A model generated the notes under the pieces. That model did not search any database. It was not told the origin of the DNA and was given only the letters and a program-made list of their open reading frames with translations. A DNA stretch of 64,000 nucleotides from Candidatus Electrothrix rattekaaiensis (GTDB lineage Bacteria; Desulfobacterota; Desulfobulbia; Desulfobulbales; Desulfobulbaceae): positions 62,001 through 126,000 of the forward strand of contig JAVQMD010000002.1 of the NCBI GenBank assembly GCA_032595675.1, given 5' to 3'. Numbering within the stretch: position 1 is the first letter of the stretch; each line of letters starts with the position of its first letter. Position numbers and translations under genes: made by a program. Shown here piece by piece: positions 35,431 through 43,259 of this stretch.

Positions 35431-36291
35431 ATGAAATATTTAGTCGTTGTAGTTGATGATAGTAAATTCGTCCATAAACTTGTTGAAAAGCTTTTTGATT
35501 CAACGATCTTTAACGTTTATTTTTTTACTTCTGCTGAAGAAGCAAAAAAAACTATGGATACTTTTCCCTCGCAAGGAAGGGAAGTTGATCTTGTTTTACT
35601 CGACATCTACTTACAGGATGGCACCAAGGAGGAGAGCATTGGCCTGCTGGAATTTTTAACCAAGGAGAGAAAGCGAACGCAGGTTATCGTCATGTCAGGT
35701 CGTTTATCACCAGATGAATTCGGGGAATTCTACTCTAAAGGTGCTGACAGCTACCTGCTTAAACCTTTTCCCGAAGAAAAATTTCTCTCTTCAGTCAAAA
35801 GACATATCAATATTGCTCGGAATATCCCTGAGTACAATAATGCTCCGCTGGCGAAGATTAAAGTACAAGACAGAGATGTATTCATAAGTTCTGTATCTGT
35901 AAATGAAAAAGTAGCTTCGTTTTTTAGAGATGAGTTTATGAAAAATAATATAGGATCATATTGTGAAAACGCAGAGTTGCTCGAAGATGATATATGGCGT
36001 GCAGTCTTGCTCGAAGCAATCAATACCTGCACAATCTTTCTTTTGATACTCACGCATGATTCCCTGCGGTCCGCATATATGAAGCAGGAAATTATCCAGG
36101 CTTTTAACAGGAAAAAACGAGATGGAAAGAGGTTTGTCATTATCCCTGTGCTGTATAATATACAAGCAAATGAGATACCTCACCAGATCAGTTCCATGCA
36201 TTGTATAGATATTACGTCTGCAAATAATAGAGCTGAGCAAATTCGGTCGCTTATCTTTTCCATAAAGAAAATTTTAACATCGGCAAATTAA
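35431..36291 (+). CDS. Response regulator receiver - TIR domain fusion protein
   Basis: 286 residues from the ATG at 35431 (an in-frame ATG at 35398 adds 11 residues). The N-terminal REC domain has the acidic pair D9/D10, phospho-acceptor D58 (LLDIYLQDG) and K111 (LLKPF). A TIR domain follows from about 145: DVFISSVSVNEKVASFF, then SAYMKQEI with Glu220 at the position of the NADase Glu. No transmitter kinase is adjacent. Phosphorylation-gated TIR activity (NAD cleavage or protein scaffolding) is inference. Confidence 0.82.
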   Translation: MKYLVVVVDDSKFVHKLVEKLFDSTIFNVYFFTSAEEAKKTMDTFPSQGREVDLVLLDIYLQDGTKEESIGLLEFLTKERKRTQVIVMSGRLSPDEFGEFYSKGADSYLLKPFPEEKFLSSVKRHINIARNIPEYNNAPLAKIKVQDRDVFISSVSVNEKVASFFRDEFMKNNIGSYCENAELLEDDIWRAVLLEAINTCTIFLLILTHDSLRSAYMKQEIIQAFNRKKRDGKRFVIIPVLYNIQANEIPHQISSMHCIDITSANNRAEQIRSLIFSIKKILTSAN

Positions 36292-36336
36292 CTTGCCTCT
36301 CGCAAAACAACTCAATCTCAACCAAAGGTACTTTCG

Positions 36337-36567
36337 ATGGAAAATGAGCCTGCAAAACCCAAAATAGACTTTGAAATAGATGATAACGCCAACACGGCTC
36401 TTGTCATATCCTGCGGCAATTGTTCAACCGTGACAAAAATTCCGTCAGAGGAACTGACCCCGGACAGCCACATAAAATGCAGTGGCTGCAATTATGCCTT
36501 CGCAATAACGGCAGACGATATCACCACCATTAAAAAGTATCTGGATGACGCGAAGAAAATGCTCTGA
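36337..36567 (+). CDS. Small zinc-ribbon-like protein
   Basis: 76 residues with two CX2C knuckles (CGNC at 26-29 and CSGC at 48-51), an MJ0042-like or short zinc-ribbon pattern, and a C-terminal helix. It lies 45 bases downstream of the REC-TIR gene in the same direction, so it may be cotranscribed. Function unknown. Confidence 0.7.
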   Translation: MENEPAKPKIDFEIDDNANTALVISCGNCSTVTKIPSEELTPDSHIKCSGCNYAFAITADDITTIKKYLDDAKKML

Positions 36568-37009
36568 TTTTTATCTCCCCCCTGTTCTCTCTCTCTCTCT
36601 CTCTTCCCGAACAGAGCAGCGGTTTCGGCGAACCCGCTGTTCCGTTCAGTTCTTCGACACCAAACCTTCTGCTGATACGACCTTCAGTCCTCATCCATGA
36701 CACCAGTCATGGACCTATTGTGTTTTTTTCTTTTTCTCTCTTGACGACACCCCTTTTCATAATTATTTATTTAGCCAGAAAGGAAAGCAATCCTTTCCAT
36801 GCTATAAAAAATAAATATCGTATAGAAGTATGGCATAATACAAGCGAGAGGCCAAACTTTATTAACGAAAAAAAAGAAACAAGAACTCTTGACATAAAAA
36901 AGACTCGAACTTACTCTTTTATTAAACAAACGAATGTATCATCATAAAAGATGATCAATGAGACGAAAGACAATATTTTATTCTTCAAAAGATAAACAAG
37001 GAGGGTATT
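36568..37009. other. Leader region of the hsp20 pair
   Basis: 442 bases with a run of about ten CT dinucleotides (36586-36604) and AT-rich DNA. No convincing gene is seen; a 75-codon frame at 36720 has a Shine-Dalgarno-less start and low-complexity content. A promoter candidate is listed separately. Confidence 0.5.
36889..36917 (+). promoter_or_regulatory. Candidate promoter for hsp20
   Basis: TTGACA at 36889-36894 and TACTCT at 36912-36917 with 17-base spacing, 93 bases before the first hsp20 start. No CIRCE operator or clear sigma-32 site is visible. Confidence 0.4.
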
Positions 37010-37447
37010 ATGAACGTCAGTATTTGGGATCCTTTTCGAGAGATGGAGGCATTGTTGAATACCTACACCATGCCAGCACGAAGGAAAGCGACTGCGGAAG
37101 ACAACGGGTCGCTTGAAACAGGAGACTGGGCACCGGTCGTTGACATCCTTGAAACAGACAACGCGTTTGTTTTAAAGGTCGAACTTCCGGGTGTGGAAAA
37201 AGATGATGTAGATGTTTCTATCGACAACCGTATCCTGACCATCAAAGGGGAGAAGAGGCATGATGACAAGGATAAAAAAGTCCACAGAACCGAATGCAGA
37301 TACGGTTCTTTTGTCAGAAACTTCACTCTGCCCCAGGATGTGGATATGGATAAAGTGGAAGCGGCCTGCAAAAACGGTGTACTCAGCCTGACACTGACCA
37401 AAATGGAGCAGGCCAAACCGAAACAGATTGAGGTGAAAGTTCACTGA
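37010..37447 (+). CDS. Small heat-shock protein, Hsp20 family (cytoplasmic)
   Basis: 145 residues. It has the alpha-crystallin domain (WAPVVDILETDNAFVLKVELPGVEKDDVDVSI...ILTIKGEK...GSFVRNFTLP...GVLSLTL) and a short C-terminal tail. ATP-independent holdase for unfolded proteins. It is preceded by a strong AAGGAGGG Shine-Dalgarno. An exported Hsp20 paralogue follows after a terminator-like hairpin. Confidence 0.95.
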   Translation: MNVSIWDPFREMEALLNTYTMPARRKATAEDNGSLETGDWAPVVDILETDNAFVLKVELPGVEKDDVDVSIDNRILTIKGEKRHDDKDKKVHRTECRYGSFVRNFTLPQDVDMDKVEAACKNGVLSLTLTKMEQAKPKQIEVKVH

Positions 37448-37504
37448 AAACTCTGAAGTCTCTTACACCGTGCTCGCGCACAGGAGGGCATAGGAGGAAT
37501 ATGT

Positions 37505-37542
37505 AACGGATTCCGGCAGAAGGAATCCGTTACCCCTTTTTT
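37505..37542 (+). terminator. Intrinsic terminator between the hsp20 genes
   Basis: 10-bp stem AACGGATTCC/GGAATCCGTT, then ACCCCTTTTTT. It would reduce or end transcription before the exported Hsp20 gene. Confidence 0.8.
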
Positions 37543-37577
37543 ATTCTTTTCATTTTTTTTATTCTGGAGGTTCAGAA

Positions 37578-38255
37578 ATGAATGGCCAAATGCAAACAAA
37601 GGTATTGGTAGTTACAGGAATCATGGCACTTCTTTTCATCTTACCAATTACGCCGCTGAGTTATGCTGCAGGGTCGGCAAATTCTCCAGACGTGATCACC
37701 CAGAAATTAAAAAGTGCCGATCAGAACGGGGAGACAGAGGAGAAAAGCGGCGACAAGGTTCCGATACAACGGAATGCCACCAGAGAAGACCGGGAGGACT
37801 TTGCCGGTCCGCTGCGGGACTTTCATCGTGAGGTTAACCGGCTCTTTGATCGGACCTTTCACGATTTTGGATTTTCCTCTTTTGATTTTGACAGACCCTT
37901 TATGCACAGCGCAGGCAATATGCTCAGGCCTGTGACGGATCTCGCTGCAAGCGATAAGGAATATACTGTCACCGTAGAAGTACCCGGTGCGGAAAAGGAC
38001 GACATTAAGATCGAAGTCGCTAATAATGTCATGACCATTCGCGGCGAGAAGAAGCAGAAAAAGGAAGAAGAGGAAAAAGACTTTTACCGGCAGGAACGTT
38101 TTTACGGCTCTTTTCAGCGTGTGCTCTCACTCCCGGAAGACGCTAATCAGGATGCCATCAAAGCGACCTTTAACCAAGGTGTGCTCACAGTAACTATGCC
38201 CAGAAAAGACATGCCAAAACCGGCTGTGAAAGAGATCAAGATACATTCCAGCTAA
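37578..38255 (+). CDS. Exported/periplasmic Hsp20-family chaperone
   Basis: 225 residues. The N-terminus is a signal peptide or membrane anchor (VLVVTGIMALLFILPITPLSYA). An acidic linker and then a full alpha-crystallin domain follow (VTDLAASDKEYTVTVEVPGAEKDDIKIEV...MTIRGEK...GSFQRVLSLP...GVLTVTMPR). Export of an Hsp20 is unusual since most are cytoplasmic; a periplasmic holdase role is inferred. GGAGG Shine-Dalgarno. Tandem with the cytoplasmic paralogue. Confidence 0.9.
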   Translation: MNGQMQTKVLVVTGIMALLFILPITPLSYAAGSANSPDVITQKLKSADQNGETEEKSGDKVPIQRNATREDREDFAGPLRDFHREVNRLFDRTFHDFGFSSFDFDRPFMHSAGNMLRPVTDLAASDKEYTVTVEVPGAEKDDIKIEVANNVMTIRGEKKQKKEEEEKDFYRQERFYGSFQRVLSLPEDANQDAIKATFNQGVLTVTMPRKDMPKPAVKEIKIHSS

Positions 38256-38341
38256 GACTTTTATCTCTTTTCAAGGAGGTGACGAGTCATCCACGTTTTC
38301 TCCCTTTGGCAAATGTAACAAACAACTTAATCTCCTCAAAA

Positions 38342-38367
38342 CTCCCCGCCTCACACGAGGCGGGGAG
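38342..38367. terminator. Convergent-gene hairpin
   Basis: Perfect 11-bp stem CTCCCCGCCTC/GAGGCGGGGAG with ACAC loop between the convergent hsp20 and porin genes. On the reverse strand it is followed by TTTT, so it can terminate the porin transcript. Confidence 0.75.
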
Positions 38368-38406
38368 GGCACTGTCACGCCTTCCAGCCTCACACAATAT
38401 CAATCA

Positions 38407-39984
38407 TTAAAACGAATAGCGAAGCTCAGCAAACACCCGATCATTATCCCCGACCTCCTGCATGGTCAAAAGATCACCGGATTGGTACAGCACAGCCCCG
38501 CCGCGCACAGTAATGGTATCGGTCAGATCATAATCCAGAGCCAGCCGCTCAAAGGCACCGTCAGCGTCGGAAGGGCCGTAGATCATGACTAACAGGCTGA
38601 GACTCAATGTTTTATTAAGAAAGTCTCGATTATAACGAAAGGCCAGTTGATACATATCCTGCAACACACTATCTGGATATTTCTCCAGATAGGGCCTGTG
38701 ATTATTGATATGCCGATTGGCAAAATCCAGGGAAATGGTGGTCTCGTTAAACCCAGAATACTCTGCGCCCACAAGCACATCAAGGCGGGTATAGCCGGTG
38801 CCGGGCCGATTGCTGTAATGGACTCGGTTCAGCACGGCCCCTTCACTTTTCAACAACCAGTTGCCCAAGGCCTTATTATAGGCAAAGCCGAACATATGCA
38901 GACGCTCGTGCTTTTGCTGTATCTCTGTGGAATCGTCATCGAACAGCACATATTCCATATGGGGCGTATCATTAAAAATCCGTGCATAATAGAGGTCAAG
39001 ATCCCAGCCGGTAAAGATACCGCTGAGAGAAAGGGCCCATTCGGTATTTTCCAGAGAGTTATCCGGTTCATCTGCCGGGGGCATGGGCTCGTCAGCCGGG
39101 TAGAAGTCATACCCGTAAACAGGGGTCTTATTAAAACGGATCTCGTGGATGGCCATCCCAGACAACTCCCAGTTGCCGAAATAATAATCCAGCTTGGTCA
39201 TGGCGAGAGGGAGGCGAAGATCTTCTATATCGGTCAGGCCGGGCTCGCGCATATCCAGAGGATTGAGCACGTCCGTGACCCGGATGCTATCCGACTTGCC
39301 CCAAACCACGATCTGGCGGCCTGCCTTGAGGTCCAGCTTGTCCGTGAGCTTCCCCTGAACATAGGCTTCGCGCAATTCCAACTCATCCTCATACTCATCA
39401 AGGACAGAGCTGGTGTATTCATCCCGGCCTTGAAGCGAGTAGATCCCGTCGTAAAAACCTTTTGCGCCCAGCTTGGCTGACCAGGAATCGGAAAAGCGGG
39501 CATCAAGGTCGATCTGGAGATCAACGCGGGACTTGGAAAATCCGCGCCAGTCGGTTTCGCCCTCTGCTGGGGCGTCATGGGCGACAGTATAGGTGGTGCC
39601 GAACTGGAGCCAGCCGTCGATGCTGAGCCAGCCTGGGAGCCTGGAAGAGGTTGCTTCAGTTGCTTCAACTTCCACCTGCACACTAGCCTGCTCCTCGCCT
39701 GCAAAACCATCCAGCACAGCATCAAGGGCCTGATCCGATGAATCCTCAGCAGACTGGTCACCAGTTTCATCGTCAAAGCCATCCAGTACTGAATCCAGCT
39801 CATTCGCAGGGGCCTGCTCTGTTGCCTCCTCCTCAAAGCCTTCAAGGACGGCATCCAAATCACTGAGACTGCTGTCGGTTTGGGCGATAGCGGGTAATGG
39901 GGAGAGAAAGAGAGGGACAGCGAGCAGGGCAGCAAGGATTGCCGATTTTTTGGGAGACAGGTTGTTTTTTGTATCGTGCATCAT
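38407..39984 (-). CDS. DUF1302-type outer-membrane beta-barrel protein
   Basis: 525 residues with a signal peptide (AILAALLAVPLFLSPLPAIAQ) and C-terminal RYSF ending in Phe, the BAM recognition pattern. After export there is an acidic linker with three LDxVLDGF-type repeats (residues 43-50, 63-70, 87-94). A beta-rich barrel with GRQIVVWGKSDSIRVTDVLNPLD follows, typical of DUF1302 proteins. These often accompany LolA-like proteins and RND exporters; a LolA-like gene lies at 46184. Transport substrate unknown. Confidence 0.8.
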   Translation of the reverse strand: MMHDTKNNLSPKKSAILAALLAVPLFLSPLPAIAQTDSSLSDLDAVLEGFEEEATEQAPANELDSVLDGFDDETGDQSAEDSSDQALDAVLDGFAGEEQASVQVEVEATEATSSRLPGWLSIDGWLQFGTTYTVAHDAPAEGETDWRGFSKSRVDLQIDLDARFSDSWSAKLGAKGFYDGIYSLQGRDEYTSSVLDEYEDELELREAYVQGKLTDKLDLKAGRQIVVWGKSDSIRVTDVLNPLDMREPGLTDIEDLRLPLAMTKLDYYFGNWELSGMAIHEIRFNKTPVYGYDFYPADEPMPPADEPDNSLENTEWALSLSGIFTGWDLDLYYARIFNDTPHMEYVLFDDDSTEIQQKHERLHMFGFAYNKALGNWLLKSEGAVLNRVHYSNRPGTGYTRLDVLVGAEYSGFNETTISLDFANRHINNHRPYLEKYPDSVLQDMYQLAFRYNRDFLNKTLSLSLLVMIYGPSDADGAFERLALDYDLTDTITVRGGAVLYQSGDLLTMQEVGDNDRVFAELRYSF

Positions 39985-40095
39985 ACAATTATATTCAAAT
40001 TATTAAATAAATCATTTACGTAGGTCGGATTGCGTACAACGAAATCAGACAAAGGTTGTTGAATGATGAACGTTTGGCTGGGCGGAGATGGCAAG

Positions 40096-40908
40096 CTAAA
40101 ACTGGGGCTGTTCATCCGTTACCCCAAGAGGTTCTTCCACGGTGAAAAATTTACCCTCCTTGCTTGCATGCTCAATGACCATATTGGTCCACTCCCCAGT
40201 GCGGTCATTCAATTCATCTTGTAATTCCAACCAGTCTAAATTAACCAACGCGCCATTCAGCTGATCCGAAGCCCACATGAGATCCTCTATGCCGGAATGA
40301 AAACCATATTCCTGGATTCCGGCTAACCGCGTAAAAAACACATCCCAACCAGCCTCTTCGTGAAGATAGTCGCCGATGTCTTCACCTTCATCATTAAGAT
40401 CTGTATCGTTAAAAAACGGGCTGACTGAAAGTTCTTGGATAATCCCGAGAATGAAACGATATGAGCTTACCCATGTACCGCAGTTGTCCATATATCGCCT
40501 GACAACGGATGCATGGGCCAGACTGCGACGACCATCTATCCCGCCGGACATCGCTTGCAGAAAAATCCAGGTTGGTTTTGTTTTGTGGTACTGCGCCAGA
40601 CTTTGGTTGACTGGATCAAATTGTCGTCGTTCCCATGCAAACTTTTCACTATAGCGAAGGCGAGGAATCGGCTCATGGGTTATCAAATCAGCCATTGCCG
40701 AGAATCCAGCAAACTCACTTGCATGCTCCCGCAGCCCCTCGTCCACGACGAGATAAGGAAGGTCTTTTCTGTGGAGATACTTGCAGGTCGTTTGCGAAGG
40801 CTTAAATATAACGGAGTCATGCTTTATGCAAAAGCCATCACCCCTGCCGATCAATAAACTTTGTCCGCCATTGTGAATGCAATTTCGGCAGCTATAGAGT
40901 TTATCCAT
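40096..40908 (-). CDS. Hypothetical protein with N-terminal four-Cys motif
   Basis: 270 residues. Cys7, Cys10, Cys27 and Cys42 form a CX2C-X16-C-X14-C pattern that may bind zinc or an Fe-S cluster. The rest is soluble and aromatic-rich with an acidic stretch near residue 175 (NDTDLNDEGEDIGD). No family recognised. Its start lies 1 base after the stop of the 143-residue gene upstream, so they form a two-gene unit. Accessory context near a HEPN-like gene; defence is possible but unproven. Confidence 0.65.
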   Translation of the reverse strand: MDKLYSCRNCIHNGGQSLLIGRGDGFCIKHDSVIFKPSQTTCKYLHRKDLPYLVVDEGLREHASEFAGFSAMADLITHEPIPRLRYSEKFAWERRQFDPVNQSLAQYHKTKPTWIFLQAMSGGIDGRRSLAHASVVRRYMDNCGTWVSSYRFILGIIQELSVSPFFNDTDLNDEGEDIGDYLHEEAGWDVFFTRLAGIQEYGFHSGIEDLMWASDQLNGALVNLDWLELQDELNDRTGEWTNMVIEHASKEGKFFTVEEPLGVTDEQPQF

Positions 40909-40909
40909 T

Positions 40910-41341
40910 TTATGCCTTCCGAAAATATTTCTGAATATAGTTGAATGCCCAAGTAATAAGGCTCTTTTTCTCTATTTTATCAATTGAACAGTTCCAGTTT
41001 ACCAAGCATTCGAGGCGTCGCTTTGCATATCTCTGAGCTTGTATGGCTCTGGCTCGCTCTCCTTTCTCACTGGACAGTGCCGTTTCTCTCAGGCTCTTCA
41101 TGAGTTCTTCATGCTCTACAACTCCATGCCCGTCATCATCCACCGAATTTCTCAACAAAGAAAAGAGTTGCGGTCCGAAGTCGTCAATTTTACATTTATC
41201 AAGCGACACACTTGTAAATCGAGTTCGTTTTCCTCTTGCCCGCACAATATGTTCAGCATAGGTGCAATCCTTGGAAAGATCAGGGGCTGTTATCCCCTTT
41301 GCTTGATCACGTCGAAAATATTTCGTCTTTGAATCAGTCAT
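40910..41341 (-). CDS. Hypothetical protein, partner of the four-Cys protein
   Basis: 143 residues. Basic, helical, with an EF-hand-like stretch (SVDDDGHGVVEHEEL, about residues 66-80) that could bind Ca2+, and an arginine-rich middle (ERARAIQAQRYAKRRLE). The next gene starts one base after its stop. I do not recognise the family. The EF-hand reading is tentative; only one loop is seen. Confidence 0.6.
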   Translation of the reverse strand: MTDSKTKYFRRDQAKGITAPDLSKDCTYAEHIVRARGKRTRFTSVSLDKCKIDDFGPQLFSLLRNSVDDDGHGVVEHEELMKSLRETALSSEKGERARAIQAQRYAKRRLECLVNWNCSIDKIEKKSLITWAFNYIQKYFRKA

Positions 41342-41495
41342 ATTATTATTTGTCTTTCAACCAGGTTACTTTTAGCCGGATTCAGGCAAAGTACTGGAAT
41401 TACAACGAGAAATCGACCAACCAGCGCCCCTGATTATCTCGTATCTAGTAATCTGCATTGACATATATATCAGACAGTTCACACTGATTTTTTAT

Positions 41496-42563
41496 CTAAT
41501 TATCGTATAGTTCAGCATCTTCGGCAGCAGATAGAAGTTCGGTTAAGTTTGCCTCGTCGAAAGTAAGGTCAAGACCGCTTTCAGCGAATTTCCATACCTT
41601 GGGCAAAGCCGTATCTGACAGGTAGGTATCGAAACTATCAAACAAGGAGCAGACACTTTCAAACCCGTCTTTATCTATCGGGAAGAAGCTAAAGTGTACG
41701 CTGTCTCGCAGACCCGACATACTCGCTGGTATGGCACCAAATTTATCAAGGTGAAAATAGAACGACTGACCATTTTTTTCGAAGCCGCCGTGAGCGAACG
41801 TATTTCGATACTTCTCCTTAATACCTACCAATACATCGTAATGTTGTTGAACTTCCTTATTCTTGATTTCGAAAATCCTGCGGAACTTATCAGACCATAA
41901 GGAACCGATAAATTGAGACAAGTCATCACTGTCTCGTTTATAACCAACAAATGGAAGCGCCAACACCAGGAAATGCTCAAGCCTGCTGAAATAAGCGTCA
42001 ATCATCGCCAAAGCGTTGTAGCCACCATCCCTACTTGCACTAAATTTCCTGTTCAAACCCAAGAAGTCTTCGTTTTCTTTTGAATCGTTCTTTGGGAAAT
42101 AAGCTGAAGTTGCACACTGCCTGAAGTAGTCATACTGACCATTCAGCCTGTTAAATCTATTACATATAGTGACATTTCCTTTCTCAATTTGCTTAGTTGC
42201 AACACCACTTAGAATCTTTTTTTCAGCTGACTCAAGTGCCTTCTGGATTTTACCCAGAACTTCCTTCGATTTCGAATCGACATCTTTCTCTATATAAAAA
42301 CGCAGACCAAACTTCTCATGAGATAACGAATAATTAACACCCTTGTAAGTAAAAGGCACTATCCAATGCGTCTTGTCTCTGCGATCACCAAGAGGAAATT
42401 CACAAACTTCGCTAAGCAAGTACAACAGTAAGTTTGGTACTGGAAACTGCTTAGCATCGACTTTGTAGCATTCTCCTTTATTTTCCCAGGCTAAATCGGG
42501 TGCGTCGGGTCGCACTGGAGAAAAGTCCCTTAAGCGACGCTTTACGTGTTCAATCGGTGTCAT
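41496..42563 (-). CDS. HEPN-like hypothetical protein
   Basis: 355 residues, soluble. Near residues 250-265, KYRNTFAHGGFEKNG gives an RX4H motif as in HEPN ribonucleases, preceded by helices (YNALAMIDAYFSRLEHFLVLALPF) like those of HEPN domains. The N-terminal 130 residues are unknown. HEPN proteins with such layout are common in defence and toxin-antitoxin contexts. The assignment rests on this motif only. Confidence 0.55.
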   Translation of the reverse strand: MTPIEHVKRRLRDFSPVRPDAPDLAWENKGECYKVDAKQFPVPNLLLYLLSEVCEFPLGDRRDKTHWIVPFTYKGVNYSLSHEKFGLRFYIEKDVDSKSKEVLGKIQKALESAEKKILSGVATKQIEKGNVTICNRFNRLNGQYDYFRQCATSAYFPKNDSKENEDFLGLNRKFSASRDGGYNALAMIDAYFSRLEHFLVLALPFVGYKRDSDDLSQFIGSLWSDKFRRIFEIKNKEVQQHYDVLVGIKEKYRNTFAHGGFEKNGQSFYFHLDKFGAIPASMSGLRDSVHFSFFPIDKDGFESVCSLFDSFDTYLSDTALPKVWKFAESGLDLTFDEANLTELLSAAEDAELYDN

Positions 42564-42586
42564 AGTTCAAAATTACGATAAAAAGG

Positions 42587-42829
42587 CTAAGAAATTATTT
42601 TTAAAGCTGTTGCTTTTGCTCCGTATATGTCTTCTACAAATACATCGATTTTCTCCATCTGGCTCTCATTATACCAAGTCTCTTCACCGAGAGACTCAAG
42701 ATCTCCAGAAATAATATCTCCAATGTCAACATGGTGACCAAGAGATACAAATGTTGTGTATTCTTCGTTTACGGTAATTAGCGCGGCCATTCCTCGCTTG
42801 GGATTTATTAACGCCACTGTCCCTTTCAT
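42587..42829 (-). CDS. Small hypothetical protein
   Basis: 80 residues. The start MKGTVALINPKRGMAAL resembles the first strand of cold-shock/OB-fold proteins, and the C-terminus is acidic. It lies 23 bases upstream of the HEPN-like gene on the same strand, so they may be cotranscribed. An OB-fold nucleic-acid role is a weak inference. Confidence 0.6.
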   Translation of the reverse strand: MKGTVALINPKRGMAALITVNEEYTTFVSLGHHVDIGDIISGDLESLGEETWYNESQMEKIDVFVEDIYGAKATALKIIS

Positions 42830-42991
42830 AACATACCTTAATATAATGATTTTATATATCTTTCACAAATCTCCTCTTGCCCAGATATTGCGACGAAAAG
42901 CAGGTTTTCCGCTCACAACACCAAAACCCTACCACCACTCCCAAGAAAAAAGCAACTGAAAATCCACAACTTCCCGACACAATCTACCAAC

Positions 42992-43085
42992 TCACCCAAC
43001 CCGCAACTTCTTCTCCACCTCAATAATCAAAAACCCGATAGCCCCCCAAGCCAACACATCCGCGCCCAATGGAGATGCCTTGTTC
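42992..43085 (-). pseudogene. Duplicated 3' fragment of the P-type ATPase gene
   Basis: Reads ...GADVLAWGAIGFLIIEVEKKLRVG-stop, matching the end of the ATPase (...[23 protein letters not shown]-stop). The 56 bases from 42992 match those from 43260 at all but about eight positions. Similarity fades upstream of about 43047, where a shifted fragment is still traceable. The 79-codon frame that contains it is not a real gene. Confidence 0.75.
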
Positions 43086-43168
43086 AGTTGCCGAAAACAA
43101 CTGCACACCATGCCCGTCGGCTTTCCCGAAACAGCCTGTCCTCGTAATTGAAGCAGAACGAACATTTC

Positions 43169-43214
43169 TGGAGTGTACTCCAAAAATAATTGCTTATTTC
43201 TGGAATACATTCCA
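43169..43214. repeat. Pair of 14-bp palindromes
   Basis: TGGAGTGTACTCCA (43169-43182) and TGGAATACATTCCA (43201-43214), both preceded by TTTC, 32 bases apart, in the spacer between the ATPase gene and its tail fragment. They could be operator half-arrays or a dispersed repeat. Confidence 0.7.
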
Positions 43215-43259
43215 AGTTCATGCAAAATCATTCATTCCCCGCCTCTATTACCTCTCCGA

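Noticed and set aside
36586-36604. CT dinucleotide run
   Set aside because: Simple low-complexity stretch far from any start codon; no evidence that it regulates hsp20.
36720-36947. 75-codon frame upstream of hsp20
   Set aside because: No Shine-Dalgarno, low-complexity AT-rich content, and it covers the candidate hsp20 promoter.
42992-43231. 79-codon reverse frame as a gene
   Set aside because: Its C-terminal third is a degraded copy of the ATPase tail and the rest spans palindromic spacer DNA.
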